Below, one piece after another: positions 1 to 11,099 of a stretch of DNA of 64,000 bases. The stretch is from contig OW240913.1 of NCBI GenBank assembly GCA_933207985.1, positions 262,294,783-262,358,782 of the forward strand. Direction: 5' to 3'. This DNA comes from Pelobates cultripes. Taxonomy: Eukaryota > Chordata > Amphibia > Anura > Pelobatidae. How positions within the stretch are numbered: position 1 is the first letter of the stretch; every line of letters begins with the position of its first letter. A model generated the notes under the pieces. It was not told the DNA's origin and searched no databases. It worked only from the letters and a program-made list of their open reading frames with translations. Both the position numbers and the translations under genes were made by a program.

Positions 1-729
1 ATCCTCCCCTCTGCCTGTGATATAATTACTGAACACAATGGTCTAACTTAATTATCACAAGCAGGAAAATACACAGTTTTACACAATATTCATAACTCTA
101 ACAGTATACATCACATTCACATTTTCAGAATCAGCATACTCCAAATACAAACATACGTCAAAATCATACAAATTGGTCCAGTGGGTCAAAAGTTAGTTGA
201 AAGTCCCTTTGTGACCATCTGCAAGCATGGCTTGGGAGTGGTAAGCCAATTACCTCCAGCATACAGAAAATGGCTCTATTCACAACAACCGTAAAAACAC
301 ATAAAAATACATAATTCCTATTAGACTTAACAGAACCCCCACATTCACCTATCCCCAGATAGCTTGGATCTGAGCGCTCACTATATCCGAACAGCGCTCA
401 GGTACCACAACCAGTCAAATCGCCATGGGGTTAAAACACAGCAAGAGCTGATGAGAGACCGAGGAGGGGCAAAACAGCAAGTTCCAACTAGTCTGGCAGT
501 GTGCCTGGGACAACGCCCTGCTGGAACAATAGACAGGAAATGGGGGAGGGGAAGAGACGCATCTTCCCATGGATTCAAATGGGCAGAAACAGTCTTTTAG
601 AAGACAATAAGCCCCAAATAGTCTTTTTAAATGGCAATACACCCCAGGGCCATAGTCATGAGGGAGGAGGCTGGCAATCAGGCTCCTCCAGCAGCCAGGG
701 GCAAAGGGCAGTTGGTCATATAAAAATCC
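1..729. other. Unassigned non-coding DNA
   Basis: No recognisable gene, RNA or transposon end was seen. The short open frames overlap on both strands, lack family motifs and look like chance. I infer intergenic or intronic sequence, possibly old repeat. Confidence 0.4.
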
Positions 730-1090
730 AGTGACAAAAGGCATTTTGTCACATGTACTTACTTATTACTGAGAATCTTAGCCAATCCAGTGCTTCCCCA
801 TAAGGAGGCATTGAGGGGGCTAGTGTGCATGCAAGGATATTGCCGCATTGTGTGAATCAGCATATCCTCATATGTATCCGCATTTATATGGGGATAATTT
901 ATCATCTTTATGCTTAGCAACAGGAAGCACCTCTAGTGGCTGTCTGAGTGTCCTTAGGAACAAATGTAAACACTGCTTTTCCTCAGAGAAGGCTGTATTT
1001 ACGATTTGTCAGACTGCATAGGCAATCTCATTGAACCATAATATTACACTGTAGTGGTTTTGGTGCTTAAAGTACCCCTTTGTAACTGTA
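730..1090. repeat. Degraded copy of TTAA-type non-autonomous repeat family
   Basis: The stretch has the same landmarks as better copies at 5935-6300 and 41786-42330: an AGCCAATCCAGTGCTT-like block, a 'cat' and 'agcatatcctcat' block, and an end reading ctgtagtggttttggtg. No clean TTAA boundaries are visible, so limits are approximate. Non-coding. The family assignment rests on resemblance by eye only. Confidence 0.45.
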
Positions 1091-2244
1091 ACTGCTTCAT
1101 CTCATTGAAGTGGTTATTCTGTCTGGAGTCCCCTGGCACCATACTTCCATTCAATGCTAAACCAATTCTAATGCTTTAATGCAAAATGAGAAACCCCAGC
1201 ATCCTTTTCCCTCTGTGTGGATTGGTCTAAGGAGCAGCAATTGACAGCTGTAATTATCTGACAGTGCCCATTGATTAATTTTAGCCTATAACCATGCTCA
1301 TTTCTGGCATGAATTGGTATGGCTAGAAGAAAGTGTGTAATCTCCACTTTAGCCATACCTCCAGTATGGCCAGGGACCCTGGTTTAGTGTTTTACTGCTT
1401 AAAAATGGTTTAACAGTGAATGGAGGAACAGCATCAGAGGAGTACAGGAAATATAACAAATTCAATAAGATGAAATGGTTCTAGTGCCTTCTGTGTCCCT
1501 TTAAGTAGCCACATGTGTTTCACTGCATCAATATACCCAAGACAACAGGTTTAATAATAAGCTAAAAAAATCCAAAGATCGTGTAAATGATTTGCTGATT
1601 CAGTGGTCTTACTTGGAAAACATCTGCTGAATATTGGCAGCTCTGTCTTAATGCAACATTTTTCTTTAACGGTAAACACACCTCTAAACAACCTGATGTT
1701 TACATGAAGCACCACTGGGAAGCAGCCTTACTTCTATTAGAACAGTACTGCAGCAATTGTTATCTCTAAACACAAACATTCTGACTATTAAACATTTTCA
1801 CTAAAATTGCACTTTCTGTTAAAGGCTCTAGTGAGAAAATGATTGTCATTTATAGAATAAACAAATGTTCTGACCACTACCTCACTTGCCCTGTGAATCT
1901 CTTTCCTACAGACACATTGGCAACTTCTCATATGTTCTGATCCAGCTGTGCCGTCACTGGCTCTTGAGCAGGCAATTCTTTCCAGCAGTTTCACATACCA
2001 CAAAGGTCTACTAGTTCAACTGTCACGCTCCCAGAGACCACTGGATTTTTGGCAGTCTTGTAGGTCTAAGATCTTTCCTGTATGAATTTATTCAAAGCTC
2101 ACTAAACCAAAGAGATTTTATTATAAGTCTAAGGAATAGCCTGAGACTTGGTGAGACATTCTATAACCATAACATAAGAACTCACAGGCACAGGCTGCTT
2201 CTTGGACAACAGGAAAGAAAGTGTTGCAGGGTAATCTGTATGTC
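1091..2244. other. Unassigned non-coding DNA
   Basis: Moderately AT-rich sequence with no credible coding frame or recognisable repeat end. Confidence 0.4.
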
Positions 2245-2258
2245 ATTATACAGAACAG

Positions 2259-2561
2259 TTTGTAGAAAATAATCAAGGCACTCCAATAGTTTCCAATTCT
2301 TAAGGCAATTTATTTGGACCAGGAACTACAAAGCAACGTTTCAGCCCCAACAGGGCTTTTTTCAAGCATGCTTTGAGTTCCTGGTCTTGCTTTGTAGTTC
2401 CTGGTCCAAATAAATTGCCTTAAGAATTGGAAACTATTGGAGTGCCTTGATTATTTTCTACAAATTTATCCGCTTGGTCCTTTTGGGTACTGGGACTTTT
2501 TCAAGAGCACCCTGGATTCCCTAGTGAGGAGCTGAGTGCACTTCCAGCTTTGATTATACGG
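2259..2561 (-). mobile_element. Small palindromic retroelement-like insertion with hammerhead-like motif
   Basis: The 14-base sequence attatacagaacag flanks the insertion directly (2245-2258 and 2562-2575), so 2259-2561 is a discrete insertion. It contains a perfect 78/78 inverted repeat (2259-2336 and 2387-2464) around a 50-base loop. The loop carries a hammerhead-like motif on the minus strand (2334-2366). No protein is encoded. A long target duplication, foldback arms and this motif are what I would expect of a product moved by Penelope-type machinery; that is inference. A different foldback element is possible, but the duplication is longer than those of hAT or Tc1. Confidence 0.65.
2334..2366 (-). 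ncRNA. Hammerhead-like motif (degenerate)
   Basis: Read on the minus strand: TTGAAAA core, extra A, GCCC/GGGC stem II with a short loop, then GAAACGTTG. Stem I is only about 2 bp (GC/GC). The core departs from CTGANGA at several positions, so self-cleavage is doubtful. An AATAAA-containing block follows 25-30 bases downstream. Confidence 0.4.
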
Positions 2562-2575
2562 ATTATACAGAACAG

Positions 2576-3269
2576 AACCTGTGGCTTTAAGACATTTTTT
2601 TCATGTCATCTCTAGCATGACTAAAATAAACATATATTCTATTATCTGATTGCCACTTACAATATGAGGCTTACTTAATTCCCATGTATAGATATCTTCT
2701 GCATTCCATTTCCTATACTCCTACTTCACCTGTCTAACCTCATATCCCACATCCCTCATTCCCAAAGCTTGATCTTGCACCCCAACCCAACTGTGATAGT
2801 CCCCTCACCACACACACACACACACACAAGTCGCACTCTCTGGACCCGGAGTCAGTCTGTTCAACTACCTGTTCATAGCTCCCAACTCTGCCATCTAGAA
2901 AATTATGATGCCAGTGAGAGAGGGGTAAAGCGGGGTTATCATAACACTGGCTCTGTTAGGTTAGTTTAGCATGCTTGTGAAAACCAGGCTGTCTGTCCTT
3001 TTTTTTTTTTTCTTTTTTTTTTTTTTAAGGCCAGCCCATGTAGGGAACATTTTTTTCCGGGAATCTAATTGTTAAGAACAGTTCCCTGGTTTCCCCCAGG
3101 GAGCAAAGTCAGGAAGGCTGGACAATACCTTAAAATTGGTACTGTTGAGGGAATGGCCTAACACCGCATGGAAGCAGTCACATAAACCATATTTCTGCCC
3201 CAAAATATCACATTTGAACTGGTCCGCAAAATTAGTGACAAGAGAGGTAGATACCTTCTCCTACAATGC
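2576..3269. other. Unassigned DNA with short CA and T tracts
   Basis: Contains a short (CA)n at about 2808-2828 and a T-rich tract at 2999-3026. No gene seen. Confidence 0.4.
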
Positions 3270-3420
3270 CACCTTCTCCTTCATTATACGTTAATGAATA
3301 TTTATGGGCCTAAAGAAAATCAAGACGCATTCATGACCCAGGTTTTGCACTGTTGAACTTGTATAGCTTTGGGGAGGTGATAATTGGAGGTGATACTAAT
3401 TTTCTCTTAGACATCATTCT
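3270..3420 (+). pseudogene. L1-like LINE endonuclease fragment
   Basis: Two frames together resemble part of the apurinic-type endonuclease of L1 LINEs. One reads NIYGPKENQDAFMTQVL. After a frame change the second reads FGEVIIGGDTNFLLD, which matches the family's conserved GGDFN block followed by LD. The endonuclease nicks target DNA to prime reverse transcription. Only about 50 residues survive, with a frameshift and stop, and no LINE RT follows on this strand. The flanking sequence from about 3140 may be part of the same dead copy. The motif match supports the call; the exact extent is uncertain. Confidence 0.5.
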
Positions 3421-4609
3421 CTGCCACCTCAAAGAGACGGCTTTCACAATCCCAAAACATCTGCAACACTCTCTTAACACACGACTATGGAGAATCACGC
3501 ACACCTCCGAAATTGACTACACATGCCACACACCGTCTCACAACAGCTACTCCAGGCTGTGTGGCTGGGGCTGTCTGCCTTCCTGTAATTGTGTGTGAGT
3601 GTGTTTATCTGCCTGTAACTGTATATGTGTGTTACTGCCTGTACCTGTGTGTTTCTGTGACTATCTGCCTGCGACTGTGTGCATGTGGTGTATTTGATAA
3701 ATGTATATGTATAACTGTGCATCTGACTGTGGGACTGTGTGCACATAACTCTGAAAAAATATACATCTGCATTCACACATAGGCTTAAATGCATATTTTT
3801 ATCTGAATTAAATACCCATCAAACACAGGAAATAAACCCAGCACAAATATCACATACAACCAATTCATTTATATCACACACAGTTAATACACCCGTTACA
3901 AATATCACACACAGCCAACACATAGCATACATATCACACACAGTCATCACACCTATCATATACACAGACAACACAAACATTACATCATATTATAGTGAGA
4001 TGTATTACAGTGGAGCTCTGGTATTTAAAATGCACATTACTCTGTTTTATAGTTATGTAGCTCGGTGATACACTAAAAGACACATTACTTAAAGTTGTAC
4101 TCTGGTGTAGTTTTATTGTTGTGGAGCTCTGTGATAAATGGAGAAGTAGGACATTACTACAAAATTTTATTTCCAAAGAGGTCAAGGTAAATAAGTATAA
4201 TCCACAGCTCCAAAGCAAAACCACTTACAGTATTATGTGACATACTTAGTCTGCTCCTCTGTAATGTAGGGGAGGCAGTCTGGCACTTCTGGCCTGCACT
4301 TTTGTTGGCTACAGACCATATCTAGCTATCTTTTTAGCTCGCGATAATCAGAGCACTGATGCAGATTACCACAGGACACTGCAAGTCCCTGAGCTTGCGA
4401 GACAGTTACGGATGGTCTTTACTCAGTGGAGGGGCAGACCAGATTCAGATTAGCATGCCCCTCTCCCAAATAGGTAACAACAGGAAAGAAGGAATGAATA
4501 TTTGTTTTTAAAATATTATTAATTTAATAAATCCCCTATACAATCACTTCACTCCTATATACACACACTATACATGGATGACGGACGGACGGGGTGAAGA
4601 TTTTTCGCA
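3421..4609. repeat. Degenerate TG/CA-rich and AT-rich sequence
   Basis: 3590-3760 is TG-rich (repeats of ctgcctg and tgtgtg) and 3840-3980 is CA-rich with a recurring atcacacac block. The remainder to 4609 is unassigned. Frames here encode only Cys/Val/Tyr or Thr/His low-complexity peptides. Confidence 0.5.
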
Positions 4610-4640
4610 CAGGGCACCTAAAGGCCTAAGGCCGGCCCTG
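4610..4640. mobile_element. hAT-like terminal sequence (one end only)
   Basis: cctaaggccggccctg ending near 4640 is the reverse complement of a CAGGGCCGG-type hAT terminus as seen at 8965. No matching partner end or 8-bp duplication was found upstream, so the element may be truncated. Confidence 0.4.
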
Positions 4641-5153
4641 ACTATGTCCATCTGCCCAACTCATAGTTAGTTGCCTCGCATGGTGGCATAGAGAGGGCCT
4701 CACTTGTCACCCCCATTTTATCTTATCTTTTTCCTGGCGCCAGGGATTTGTCAGCCATACCCTCCTCCTCATGTCTCTCTACCTCTGCACGCAAGGAGGA
4801 TGTGAAAGGAACTGTAACTACTTCCACCCGGTGCTGAGACCGCAAAGGACAAGCTGACAGGGAAACAGGTTGAGATGTCTCTGGTCGCAGAGCCGCACGC
4901 CTGATCGTCCATTCTGCAAAGCCGTGTGCACTCCCCGGTCATTCGGCAGAGCCACCTGCACGCCAGCCCACTTATTCCCTTACGCTGGTTCAGCGCCGGG
5001 AGGAAGTAGTTAAGTTCCTGTCACTTCCTCCCGGCACACTGAGATAACAGAGACAGGAGAGTGGGAGTCTGGATCAGCGGCAGTCCAATCCTATCAGCCA
5101 CATCCAGCCCCACTGTAACCTGCTCCCAGTCCCACTGGACCCAAGGAAAGCCC
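4641..5153. other. Unassigned, moderately GC-rich DNA
   Basis: Includes imperfect repeats around 4960-5050 (cttcctcccgg blocks in both orientations). No gene seen. Confidence 0.35.
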
Positions 5154-5855
5154 CTCCTGCGCCCACAAGGTAGGTAAGAAGAGGGTGGTAATATATGTAT
5201 TTATCTTTTTTTATCTATGTGTGTTTGTTTACGTCTGTCAGTGCATGTACATGTTTAGGTCACCAGCTCCTGCGCCCACAGGGTAGGTAAGAAGAGGGTG
5301 GTAATATATGTATTTATCTTTTTTTCTGTCTGTGTGTCTATTTATCTTTGTGTGTGTGTTTAAAAAAATACTTTGAGAGTGTGTGAGAGAATGTGTGTCA
5401 GTAAATGTGTGTACATGTGTGTCTTGAGTGTGTGTACATATATCTGTGAGTGGGTCTGTGTATGTCATTCTGTATGTTTGTGTATATGTGTGTCTGTCTG
5501 TGGGTATGTTTGTGTATATCTATGTGTGTGTTTGTTTACATCTGTCAGTGCATGTACATGTTTAGGTCACCAGCTCCTGCGCCCACAGGGTAGGTAAGAA
5601 GAGGGTGGTAATATATGTATTTATCTTTTTTTCTGTCTGTGTGTCTATTTATCTTTGTGTGTGTGAGAGAATGTGTCTGTCAGTAAATGTGTGTACATGT
5701 GTGTCTTGAGTGTGTGTACATATATCTGTGAGTGGGTCTGTGTATGTCATTCTGTATGTTTGTGTATATGTGTGTCTGTCTGTGGGTATGTTTGTGTATA
5801 TCTATGTGTGTGTTTGTTTACGGCTGTCAGTGCATGTACATGTTTAGGTCACCTG
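5154..5855. repeat. Tandem repeat of about 307-bp unit (2.3 copies) rich in TG
   Basis: Units begin with ctcctgcgcccacaggg at 5154, 5267 and 5574 and continue through taggtaagaagagggtgg, a TG-rich tract, then gtgcatgtacatgtttagg. The first unit is 113 bp (an internal deletion relative to the others), the second 307 bp, and the third about 282 bp, lacking a 25-base piece near a tttaaaaaaata block. Units two and three are nearly identical, pointing to recent tandem duplication. The Cys/Val-rich peptides read from them are an effect of the TG repeat. Confidence 0.8.
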
Positions 5856-5879
5856 CTCCCCTTCGGTCACACGGGAATG

Positions 5880-6222
5880 GTGTTTTTACTTACCTTTTTT
5901 CCAACGACATGCTCATCTCGCTGCGGCTGAGATAATTTTGATGATCTCAGCCTATAGCAGAGATAATTTTGATGATCTCAGCCAATTCAATGCTTTTCCA
6001 TAGGAAAGCATTGGGAAGCTATTGAGCATGCGCAGTAAAATGCTGCACTAATCAGCATCTCCTCATTGAGATGCTTTAAATAAATGCATCTCTATGGGGA
6101 ACATTCAGCTCTTCCATGCAGAGTGTGTAGATGCTGAATGAAGATAGGAGATTCTTTAGTGTTGAGATAGCAGAAACTTTAGTTAGGAGTTAGTTTTTTT
6201 TCCAACAACAAATATACATTTC
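5880..6222. repeat. TTAA-family non-autonomous repeat, internal part
   Basis: Contains two copies of gataattttgatgatctcagcc and the block ccaattcaatgcttttcca paired with ggaaagcattggga, as in the copy at 41786-42330. Non-coding. Confidence 0.5.
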
Positions 6223-6298
6223 TTAAAGGAACAGGCTATAGACACCAGAGCCATTACATTAAGCTATAGTGGTTTTGGTGACTCTAGTGTTCCTTTAA
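6223..6298. mobile_element. 76-bp TTAA-bounded foldback MITE
   Basis: Both ends are TTAA (6223-6226 and 6295-6298). The terminal bases read ttaaaggaacaggctatag and, on the other strand, ttaaaggaacactagagtc, so the unit is close to palindromic. It is flanked by a second inverted repeat (6184-6215 and 6305-6341, ttaggag...ccaacaacaaata), making a larger foldback of about 160 bp. TTAA duplications are typical of piggyBac- and Kolobok-type elements; the superfamily is not decided here. Confidence 0.6.
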
Positions 6299-6384
6299 GA
6301 ATTGTATTTTTGTCGTTGGGAAAAAAAAACTGGCTCCTAACTTTTGTAGCTGGCTCCTATATTTAAAATAAAATTGTCAAGCCC

Positions 6385-7060
6385 TGTTATAATACCTTTT
6401 TTCTCAAGTCTAAAGCATTTCTGAGCAAGACGACACATAGAATTCAAAGTTGAGTTGTGATACAGGGGTTGAAGCGACATGAATACAGATAATACACAGG
6501 TTTGATAGAAAATAGACACCATTCTCGCAGATGGTTGTAAATATCTTGTGTTAAGATAACACAGTGAGAAGGAGAGAGAGAAAAAAAAAACACAAGCAAA
6601 CAGTGCAGAAGATGGTGCTAAAAGGGGAGAGTAAAAACAAAATAATTACTTATATTAAGAATGCTTTAATTACCATCCTAGAGTTACGGGATATGCATGA
6701 AGGCCTATATCCAGCATATATATATATACACACACACATACGTACATATACACAAGTAGTGTATATGTACAAGTATACACACGTACATACACAATATACA
6801 CAAGTACATAGAACAATATACATATAAATATAACCAAATGCCCAAATATATGTACATGCACACCTACACATACATCCACACACAAACACCAATACATGTA
6901 CCTACACATATACAAATATGCCTACACATACATAGACCCATATACATGTATATGTACACATACACCTATTCACATATACACACAAGTATACATGCATATA
7001 CACATGTTATACACACACACACACACAACATATATATATATTCACATAAAACACATGAAC

Positions 7061-7105
<45 letters not shown>

Positions 7106-7310
7106 CATACATACATACATACACACATACACCCCCACACACAAACACATATACCTACATGCACATGAACTCATACACAAATATAAATGCACAGTCACAT
7201 ATATAAGTATACATGCATAAGGATATGAGAAAGCATAGGTCTACACATAGTACTTTGTATATTGATAGAAATAACATTATTGGAATGCATTTTAAAATGT
7301 TGATAATACT
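6385..7310 (-). mobile_element. Penelope-like element 3' region, inverted copy
   Basis: Reverse complement of 14000-14920 over most of its length. Shared blocks include the sequence at 7229-7272 with its match at 14040-14085, the ATAGGCCT block, and the gene-distal block at 6430-6520. The copy at 14 kb is linked to a Penelope-type RT, so this one is the same element's non-coding 3' part. It includes long CA/TA microsatellites (6715-7110). Relative to the other copy it lacks the hammerhead-like stem-loop and following AATAAA block, as if about 50 bases were removed at 6393. No RT is attached. Confidence 0.65.
6715..7110. repeat. Compound (CA)n/(TA)n microsatellite
   Basis: Alternating purine-pyrimidine tracts, with (TA)n at 7066-7098 and tacatacatacata after it. 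Tyr/Ile/Thr/His-rich peptides predicted here are not genes. Confidence 0.9.
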
Positions 7311-7319
7311 GCACATTTG

Positions 7320-8964
7320 CCCACCCTCCCCTCACCATCCCACGCTCATAATTTAATTTATAGATAAACTCTCACCCACAGATCTCGATAATCAGATACA
7401 ACAGCTGCAAATAAAAAAATCAGCACACTCTTTATCTTCCTCATCTCTGCCCGTTACACTCCAGTCCAGCTTTCTACATCACTACATCTCCTCTCTGTGC
7501 CTCCCCTGGCCTACTCCCAACTTTTCTGGAAGTGCATACCCATCTGAGTTATGCTCTATCTTGTCCTCCTCTTATTTTTCCTTTTCTCCCTCAGTATCAA
7601 AATCTCTCCTTACACCTACTTCCCTCAACCTCCACATTAATCCCTCTCTGCTATACTTCCCCCTTCTCTCATTTCATGCTCTGCACTCCTTTCTCTATTC
7701 TCTCCATCCTTCTTGCACTCGATCTCATCCCAGACTCATCCATATAAAATCGACTCAGACCTTTTGTCTCTATCTCTCCTCCTGCTTTTAGCAGCTTGTG
7801 ATGTCTCTCCCAACCCAGGACCTGTCATCTGCTCTACTCACACTAAGTCAACCAGAAACCACACAAACCTCATCTCAATACCATGCCGTCTATCCCTATC
7901 TACCAATATTCAGTGTGCACTCTGGAAGGCCCGCTCCATCTTCAGCAATATAAAGTCAACAGCCATACACAACCTCTTTATATCAAATTCTTTCACACTT
8001 CTTGCACTCACTAAGATCTGGCTGTCCCCTTCTGATACTGCTACTCCTGCTTCCTTATGTTACTCTGCGCTACAATTCTCAGACACTCCCAGACGAAACA
8101 ACTGTAAAGGAGGTGGTGTAGGCATCCTTCTCTCCCCTCAATGTACCTTTCAACCTATCCTCCCTTCAATGTTTCATTTCCTCTATCTGACCACCATCTG
8201 CTGTCCATTGACATCCAAATACCCTGTACCCAAAGTACTTCAACCTCACCACATCAGTCTCGCAGAAACCTCCATTGTCTTGACCTACATCAATTCTCCA
8301 CCAGCCTCTAAAGTCTCCTTTCACCAATCTCAAATCTCACCTGCCCTAACAACCTCCCTCTACAACTCCACTCTCTCCTCTCAACTAAACATCAGGGCAT
8401 GGCACCTCCCACACTTAAACACACTACACATCACCAATTATAGCCCTGGCACACCAAGCTGACCCGATACCTCCAAAAATGTTTCAGAACTGCTGAATGC
8501 TGCTGGAGAAAGTCTCACTCTGCGTCTGACTTCCTACACTATAAATGTATGCTGCACTCCTACAGTCTGGCTCTTTCCTCTTCAAAAGAAAACTATTTCA
8601 ATACACTCATAACCGCACTCTCCCGTGAGTTCAAACGACTGTTTCATGCTTTTAACTCTCTGCTTTGCCCTGTCGTTCCTCCTCCTAAAACTAACCTGAT
8701 GCCCACAGACTTTGCAACTCACTTCACTGAGAAGATTTCTACAATCAGGGAAGAGATCTCCATCCACTACAAACTTTTCCCCTAACCACCCTCTCTCAGC
8801 TGTCCTACGCTCATTTGCACCAACTATAGCATAATAGGTTTCTGCTCTGCTACGTTCCTCCCGCCCCACCATCTGTTCCCTCGATCCCATTGCCTCGTAT
8901 GTCGTCCACACTTTGTCTCCTTCTCTTGCACTAACTTTCACTAAAATTTTCAATCTCTCCCTCT
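7320..8964 (+). pseudogene. L2-type LINE, 5' half: endonuclease and linker (split by hAT)
   Basis: This is the first half of a non-LTR retrotransposon of the CR1/L2 group. After a pyrimidine-rich leader, the frame at 7713-8462 begins with a hydrophobic stretch (about residues 17-28), then a 2A-like DVSPNPGP (residues 30-37), then endonuclease-like sequence including GGGVGILLS (residues 137-145). The part at 8480-8790 reads like the linker between endonuclease and RT (HYKCMLHSYSLALSS, FATHFTEKISTIREEI). Stops and frameshifts break it. At 8964 a hAT-like element interrupts, and the RT resumes at 12716 across an 8-bp duplication. L2 versus CR1 placement is judged from resemblance. Confidence 0.75.
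7800..7823 (+). other. 2A-like translational recoding motif in LINE
   Basis: The codons spell DVSPNPGP, close to the 2A consensus D-x-E-x-N-P-G-P with Ser in place of Glu. It follows about 12 hydrophobic residues. 2A-like motifs near the start of the single protein of some LINEs are established; ribosomes skip the Gly-Pro bond. The Ser substitution may lower or abolish skipping. It lies in a dead copy. Confidence 0.6.
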
Positions 8965-9165
8965 CAGGGCCGGACTGGGAATTAAAAGCAGCCCTGGAAA
9001 AAAAAATATTTACCAGCCCCATAATGCATCGCGCCAGCATAGTGTGCAGATACAGAGTTAGAACAGATAACTTAAAATTAAAAAGTACTTCAACGTAAAA
9101 AGCGCACTCATAGGCTTCAAAATAAACAAAAGTGCAGATTTATTTTAAGCAGACGTGCCTTTGCA

Positions 9166-9211
9166 TGTAATCAATGTTTCAGTCCAACTACCTTGACATA
9201 TTAAGGAAAGC
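9166..9211 (-). ncRNA. Hammerhead-like motif (degenerate)
   Basis: On the minus strand a GTC/GAC-closed stem-loop leads to TGAAACATTGATTAC; the CTGANGA part reads TTAATAT and is poorly kept. An AAATAAATCTGC block follows. Probably a relic. Confidence 0.3.
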
Positions 9212-9486
9212 TTGTTAATGGGACTGAAATGGTGAATGTATGTAGGGCACAACTGTAAAAAATGTTTATTTTGAAGTCCTGTGGGTGTGCTCTTCACTTT
9301 AAATATGTTATTGTGCTGGAGTATGCACCTAGCAACAAGACTGGGCCAATATCTGCTCATTACATATGGTACATATTAATGAAATTTCTCTGTGTATTAT
9401 GCATTTATAAATGTACATTAATATGTGTAAATATAATAGAGATATAAAACTAATACACACATTAATATACATGTAATATACTAATG

Positions 9487-9850
9487 GCGGATACAGAGCC
9501 TGAGCGGGGCACTTGTAGATTATTTAAAGAAATATTCCATGCACAATAACCACCACTACTCTGTGTAGTGGTTATGGTGCCAGGAGCGTTGGCACCCCCT
9601 CCCAGAGTAAGTCGTCAAACCGTTTAAGAACAGTTTGACAACTTACCTGGAGTCTGCTGGGATATGGGACTGTAGTAGGGTATAGGAGCAGTGGTGCAAT
9701 GTGTGAGGGGTGCAACGTGTGTGAAAGGTTCAGTGTGTGGGGGGCAGTGTGTGAATGTGTGTGTGTGTGGGGGCAGTGTGTGAATGTGTATGGTGTGTGT
9801 GTGGGCAGTGTGTGTATGGGGCTAGAGTTCAATCCTACTACTGCGACCAC
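9487..9850. repeat. Copy of the hAT-related repeat also at 48830 and 59280
   Basis: Shares gggcac...gtagattatttaaagaaa, tagtggttatggtgccag and gtttgacaacttacc with 48830-49090, and the first part with 59280-59400. GTG-rich tail at 9690-9815. Non-coding. Confidence 0.6.
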
Positions 9851-10223
9851 CAGGAAGTGGTGAGAGTGAACTCTAGCCCGTAGCTCCAGGGCTAGAGTTC
9901 ACCCTCGTGGTCCTCTCTTCCTCCCCTGCCGACTGGCTGCACGGTGCCTGTGGAACAGGGAGGGAGATCGGCCGGCAGGGGAAAGCCTTGGGGGCTTTGT
10001 GATATATGTCTCTTTATCGCCAGCCCCTCTGTGTGCCTTTTTGTCTCCCCCAGTCACTCTGTATGTTTCTTTCTCCCCCTCACTGCTCCTCTGTGTCAAT
10101 GTCTCCCCTCTCCTTCCCAGTCTCTCTCTCCCCCCTCCCTTGTGTGTCTCTCTCTCATTTCTCCCTCTTTGTCTCTCTCTTCCTCCTCTGCCTCTTTCAC
10201 CCCCTTTCCCTGTGTCTCTCCCT

Positions 10224-10323
10224 NNNNNNNNNNNNNNNNNNNNNNNNNNNNNNNNNNNNNNNNNNNNNNNNNNNNNNNNNNNNNNNNNNNNNNNNNNNNN
10301 NNNNNNNNNNNNNNNNNNNNNNN
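10224..10323. other. Assembly gap (100 N)
   Basis: Exactly 100 undetermined bases, the conventional size for a gap of unknown length. It lies inside a tctctctccc polypyrimidine stretch that is likely hard to assemble. Confidence 0.98.
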
Positions 10324-10569
10324 CCCCCCCATTACCTGGAGAAGTCAGGGGGCCGGCCGCGTTCCTGGATATTGATGTTATGTTAATCAATAGCTCTTTG
10401 CCATACCCGCTCCTTCACGGCTCCAGGCACTGCTTGCTGTGAGTGTGAGCCACTGTAAATTAAGGGCAGAGGGCACTTGCACTGCGGTAAAGATGGGGCT
10501 GGGCAGGAGGAGAGTGCAGTGCAATCAGTGCACTCCCCTCCTGTGGGTCACCAGTAGACTGGTGCACCT

Positions 10570-11090
10570 GCCCAGGATCAGAGCCGGTGCAAGGATTTTT
10601 GCTGCCCTAGACAAAATAAAAATTTGCTGCCCCCCCATGTGACATCACAATGCCCCACCCATATGAACTAACGCCAGTGTTGCACACAGTGTGTGTTTAC
10701 ATTAAAAAGCCTGCAGGGACCAGCTATAGACACCAGAACCACTTCATTAAGCTATAGTGTCCCTTTAATGTGAGGTACATTATAGATTAGTGTCACTAAT
10801 AATATACTAGATTGCCTACTTACAAGCAGATGAGGATGATGATAGGCTGCAGTTTGGCTCCACTGGTCTGGTGTAGAACAGGATCTCTGGAGGCTGTTTG
10901 CAACTGTGGTCACAAAATTCAATGTTCTGGGAGAATTGGAAGCAGATCCATTTTTTGGGGTCTGGGCCCCAGGGCCTGACGGTGAGTATGCCCATAAGGC
11001 CCACTCATAAGTTCCACCCACCCATGAGTTCGCTCACAGGGAGTGGAGTGTGTAGGGGATGTGATATTGTAGAGGATCTAATATGTGTGC
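10570..11090. repeat. Nested hAT-derived repeat, shared with 49890-50360
   Basis: Both copies begin near gccggtgcaaggatttttg, continue through gacatcacaatgccccaccc, a ctatagacac-agaaccac block ending in ctttaatgtgagg, then cagatgaggatgatgat and ggctccactggtctggtg. Non-coding; indicates a related element embedded in both large hATs. Confidence 0.7.
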
Positions 11091-11099
11091 TTATGGTAT

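Noticed and set aside
415..744. Minus-strand 109-residue Cys-rich frame
   Set aside because: No family motif; overlapping frames of like length on both strands suggest chance.
5169..5180. gtaggtaag strings as exon 5' splice sites
   Set aside because: They recur with the tandem unit and no coding exon or acceptor was found next to them.
5373..5935. Cys/Val-rich frames with cysteine patterns
   Set aside because: Translation of TG repeats duplicated in tandem; no real gene.
9899..10442. Frames that cross the N run
   Set aside because: They include undetermined bases and Ser/Leu/Pro low complexity.
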